Source of the DNA: Paenibacillus etheri
GTDB lineage: Bacteria > Bacillota > Bacilli > Paenibacillales > Paenibacillaceae
Reading direction: 5' to 3'
NCBI RefSeq assembly: GCF_001012825.1
Contig: NZ_LCZJ02000065.1
Span: forward strand, 36,364-100,363
DNA length: 64,000 nt
Part shown: positions 62,859 through 64,000 of the stretch, piece after piece
Numbering within the stretch: position 1 is the stretch's first letter
How the letters are laid out: the number at the start of each line of letters is the position of its first letter
Position numbers and translations under genes: made by a program
Notes under the pieces: model-generated
Database searches by the model: none
The model's input: only the letters and a program-made list of their open reading frames with translations
Told to the model about the DNA's origin: nothing

Positions 62859-64000
62859 TTGAAAAGAAGAATGAAACCGCTGCTTGCACTAGTATTAGCG
62901 GGGATATTGACGGTAGGTAGTGGGCTTTACTCTTTGGGAGCCGGGACTGTTAATGCTAGTTCTACTACACTCGGGATTGCAGGAAACTACAATGTGTTTG
63001 TCCTAGGGGATGTTACAACCTTCTCGGATACGGAGGGAAGGTTTGCTGCTGGAGGTAATGTTACTTTAACCAACTACAGCGTTGGTGATAGGCTAAGTGC
63101 TGCTGAGGTCTCCTTCACTGACACACTTGTTGTTGGAGGAAATCTTACTTTCAACAATGGCTCTGTTTACGGGAATATCGTGCACGGGGGAAGTTTTGCA
63201 GGTAATGTAACGATTAATAGCGGGGGAACAAGAACTTCGGGAAATCCGATTGACTTTGCGGCCGTAGGCCAGTCTTTGAAGGATAAATCAGCTGAACTTG
63301 CAGCAATACAAGCCAATGGAACAACAAAGTATGAATATGGCGGTCTTACATTGACAGGTACAGACCCTGTGGTCAATGTTTTTAATGTTTTAGGAGATAA
63401 CGTCTCTACTAATCACGGATTCACAATTAATGTTCCTTCTGGATCTACTGCAATTATTAATATTGATGGTTCTAGCGTACAAATGAAAAATTTTGCATTC
63501 CTGCCTAATGGCGTATTGAACAGCAAGAAAATTTTGTTTAACTTTAGTCAAGCCACATATCTTGATATGGCAGGAATAAACGTAATGGGAAGTGTCCTTG
63601 CTCCCTACGCTGATGTTGATTTTATTAATGGTCAGATTAACGGAACATTGGTGGCGGCTTCGCTCACAGGTACTGGTGGTGGCGAATTTCACCACCATCC
63701 ATACGATGGTGATGATCCAGGAACGACGCCAACACCGACGCCGACCGTGACGCCAACACCGACACCAACCGTGACGCCAACACCGACGACGACCGTGACG
63801 CCGACACCAACGCCGACCGTGGCGCCAACACCGACGCCGACCGTGACGCCAACACCGACGCCGACCGTGACGCCAACACCGACGCCGACCGTGACACCAA
63901 CACCGACGCCGTGCGTGACACCGACACCAACGCCGATCGTGACATCAACACCAACGCCGATCGTGACACCAACACCAACGCCGATCGTGACACCGTCACC
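62859..64000 (+). CDS. Secreted choice-of-anchor A family protein, 3' end missing
   Basis: Open to the right edge, 380 codons visible. TTG at 62859 follows AGGAGGTG by six bases. A signal peptide (about 1-32) ends near TVNAS. A choice-of-anchor A domain (about 35-280) follows, with [49 protein letters not shown] and a later [14 protein letters not shown]. Then a histidine/aspartate patch, and from residue ~288 a Thr/Pro repeat (TPTPTPTV units). Such proteins are surface or matrix components; the anchor lies beyond the window. The riboswitch upstream links it to cyclic-dinucleotide control of sessility. Confidence 0.85.
   Translation, partial: MKRRMKPLLALVLAGILTVGSGLYSLGAGTVNASSTTLGIAGNYNVFVLGDVTTFSDTEGRFAAGGNVTLTNYSVGDRLSAAEVSFTDTLVVGGNLTFNNGSVYGNIVHGGSFAGNVTINSGGTRTSGNPIDFAAVGQSLKDKSAELAAIQANGTTKYEYGGLTLTGTDPVVNVFNVLGDNVSTNHGFTINVPSGSTAIINIDGSSVQMKNFAFLPNGVLNSKKILFNFSQATYLDMAGINVMGSVLAPYADVDFINGQINGTLVAASLTGTGGGEFHHHPYDGDDPGTTPTPTPTVTPTPTPTVTPTPTTTVTPTPTPTVAPTPTPTVTPTPTPTVTPTPTPTVTPTPTPCVTPTPTPIVTSTPTPIVTPTPTPIVTPS
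63721..64000 (+). repeat. 24-bp coding tandem repeat (TPTPTPTV)n
   Basis: At least eleven units of 24 bases (about 63723-63985), consensus ACGCCAACACCG ACGCCGACCGTG, in frame. One unit has Cys in place of Thr and the later units have Ile-Val. It continues past the edge. Confidence 0.92.

Noticed and set aside
63664-63999. Long minus-strand frame rich in Ser/Val/Leu opposite the Thr-Pro repeats
   Set aside because: Mirror of a simple 24-bp repeat; the plus-strand frame has a signal peptide, a ribosome site and a riboswitch.

Overview
The window looks like a Paenibacillus chromosome segment (low/mid-GC, Gram-positive, spore-forming lineage). This is inferred from several lines. Surface proteins carry SLH domains, and lipoproteins have classical lipoboxes. 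There are YesM/YesN-type two-component systems and LplB/YtcP-type sugar ABC transporters with very large binding proteins. The window also has a T-box, a cobalamin riboswitch, a GEMM-I riboswitch, and palindromic intergenic repeats of the kind common in this genus. No phage, insertion sequence, CRISPR array or rRNA was seen; there is one tRNA (Thr-CGT).

Layout. 1-4.5 kb: start of a CcdC-like gene, a small stress membrane protein, a lactonase and a membrane-anchored alpha/beta hydrolase. 4.6-8.8 kb: sulfate uptake (binding protein, CysT, CysW, YezD) behind a CymR-like site and a structured, terminator-ending leader; no CysA ATPase is present. 9.4-18.7 kb: an AraC-type sensor-regulator followed by a glycosaminoglycan-type cassette (two permeases, binding protein, heparinase II/III-like lyase, GH88 unsaturated glucuronyl hydrolase), bracketed by two related ~110 bp repeats that contain its terminators. 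18.9-27.9 kb: housekeeping and hypothetical genes, including NAD(P)HX repair (nnr), L-serine dehydratase (sdaAB-sdaAA), an SDR oxidoreductase and an HNH endonuclease. 27.9-41.4 kb: a beta-glucan locus with a LacI regulator, a perfect 24 bp operator, GH30, a very large GH94/GH161-like phosphorylase, an ABC transporter and its YesM/YesN pair. 41.5-43 kb: an AAC(3)-type acetyltransferase and a histidine phosphatase. 43-49.3 kb: a ~2,065-residue SLH-anchored nuclease/5'-nucleotidase preceded by PhoP-box-like repeats. 49.7-51.4 kb: a divergent serS with a T-box leader.

52.2-58.9 kb holds all B12-independent ribonucleotide reductases, nrdD-nrdG-nrdA-nrdB, in one apparent operon. It lies under one cobalamin riboswitch, with two NrdR boxes on its promoter. 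Just upstream is a previously unannotated array of about eleven 11-bp direct repeats (consensus TCCACAAATGA) at 58933-59053, the most unusual non-coding structure in the window. 59.2-62.5 kb: a thiamine-binding protein, tRNA-Thr, a degraded region and small genes. 62.6-64 kb: a GEMM-I (cyclic dinucleotide) riboswitch with an A at the ligand-contacting position, controlling a secreted choice-of-anchor-A protein whose TPTPTPTV repeat tail runs off the end.

Two extracellular polysaccharide-use loci (uronic-acid glycan and beta-glucan), a cyclic-dinucleotide-controlled adhesin-like protein and a predicted Pho-controlled surface nuclease suggest a soil or rhizosphere lifestyle (inference).
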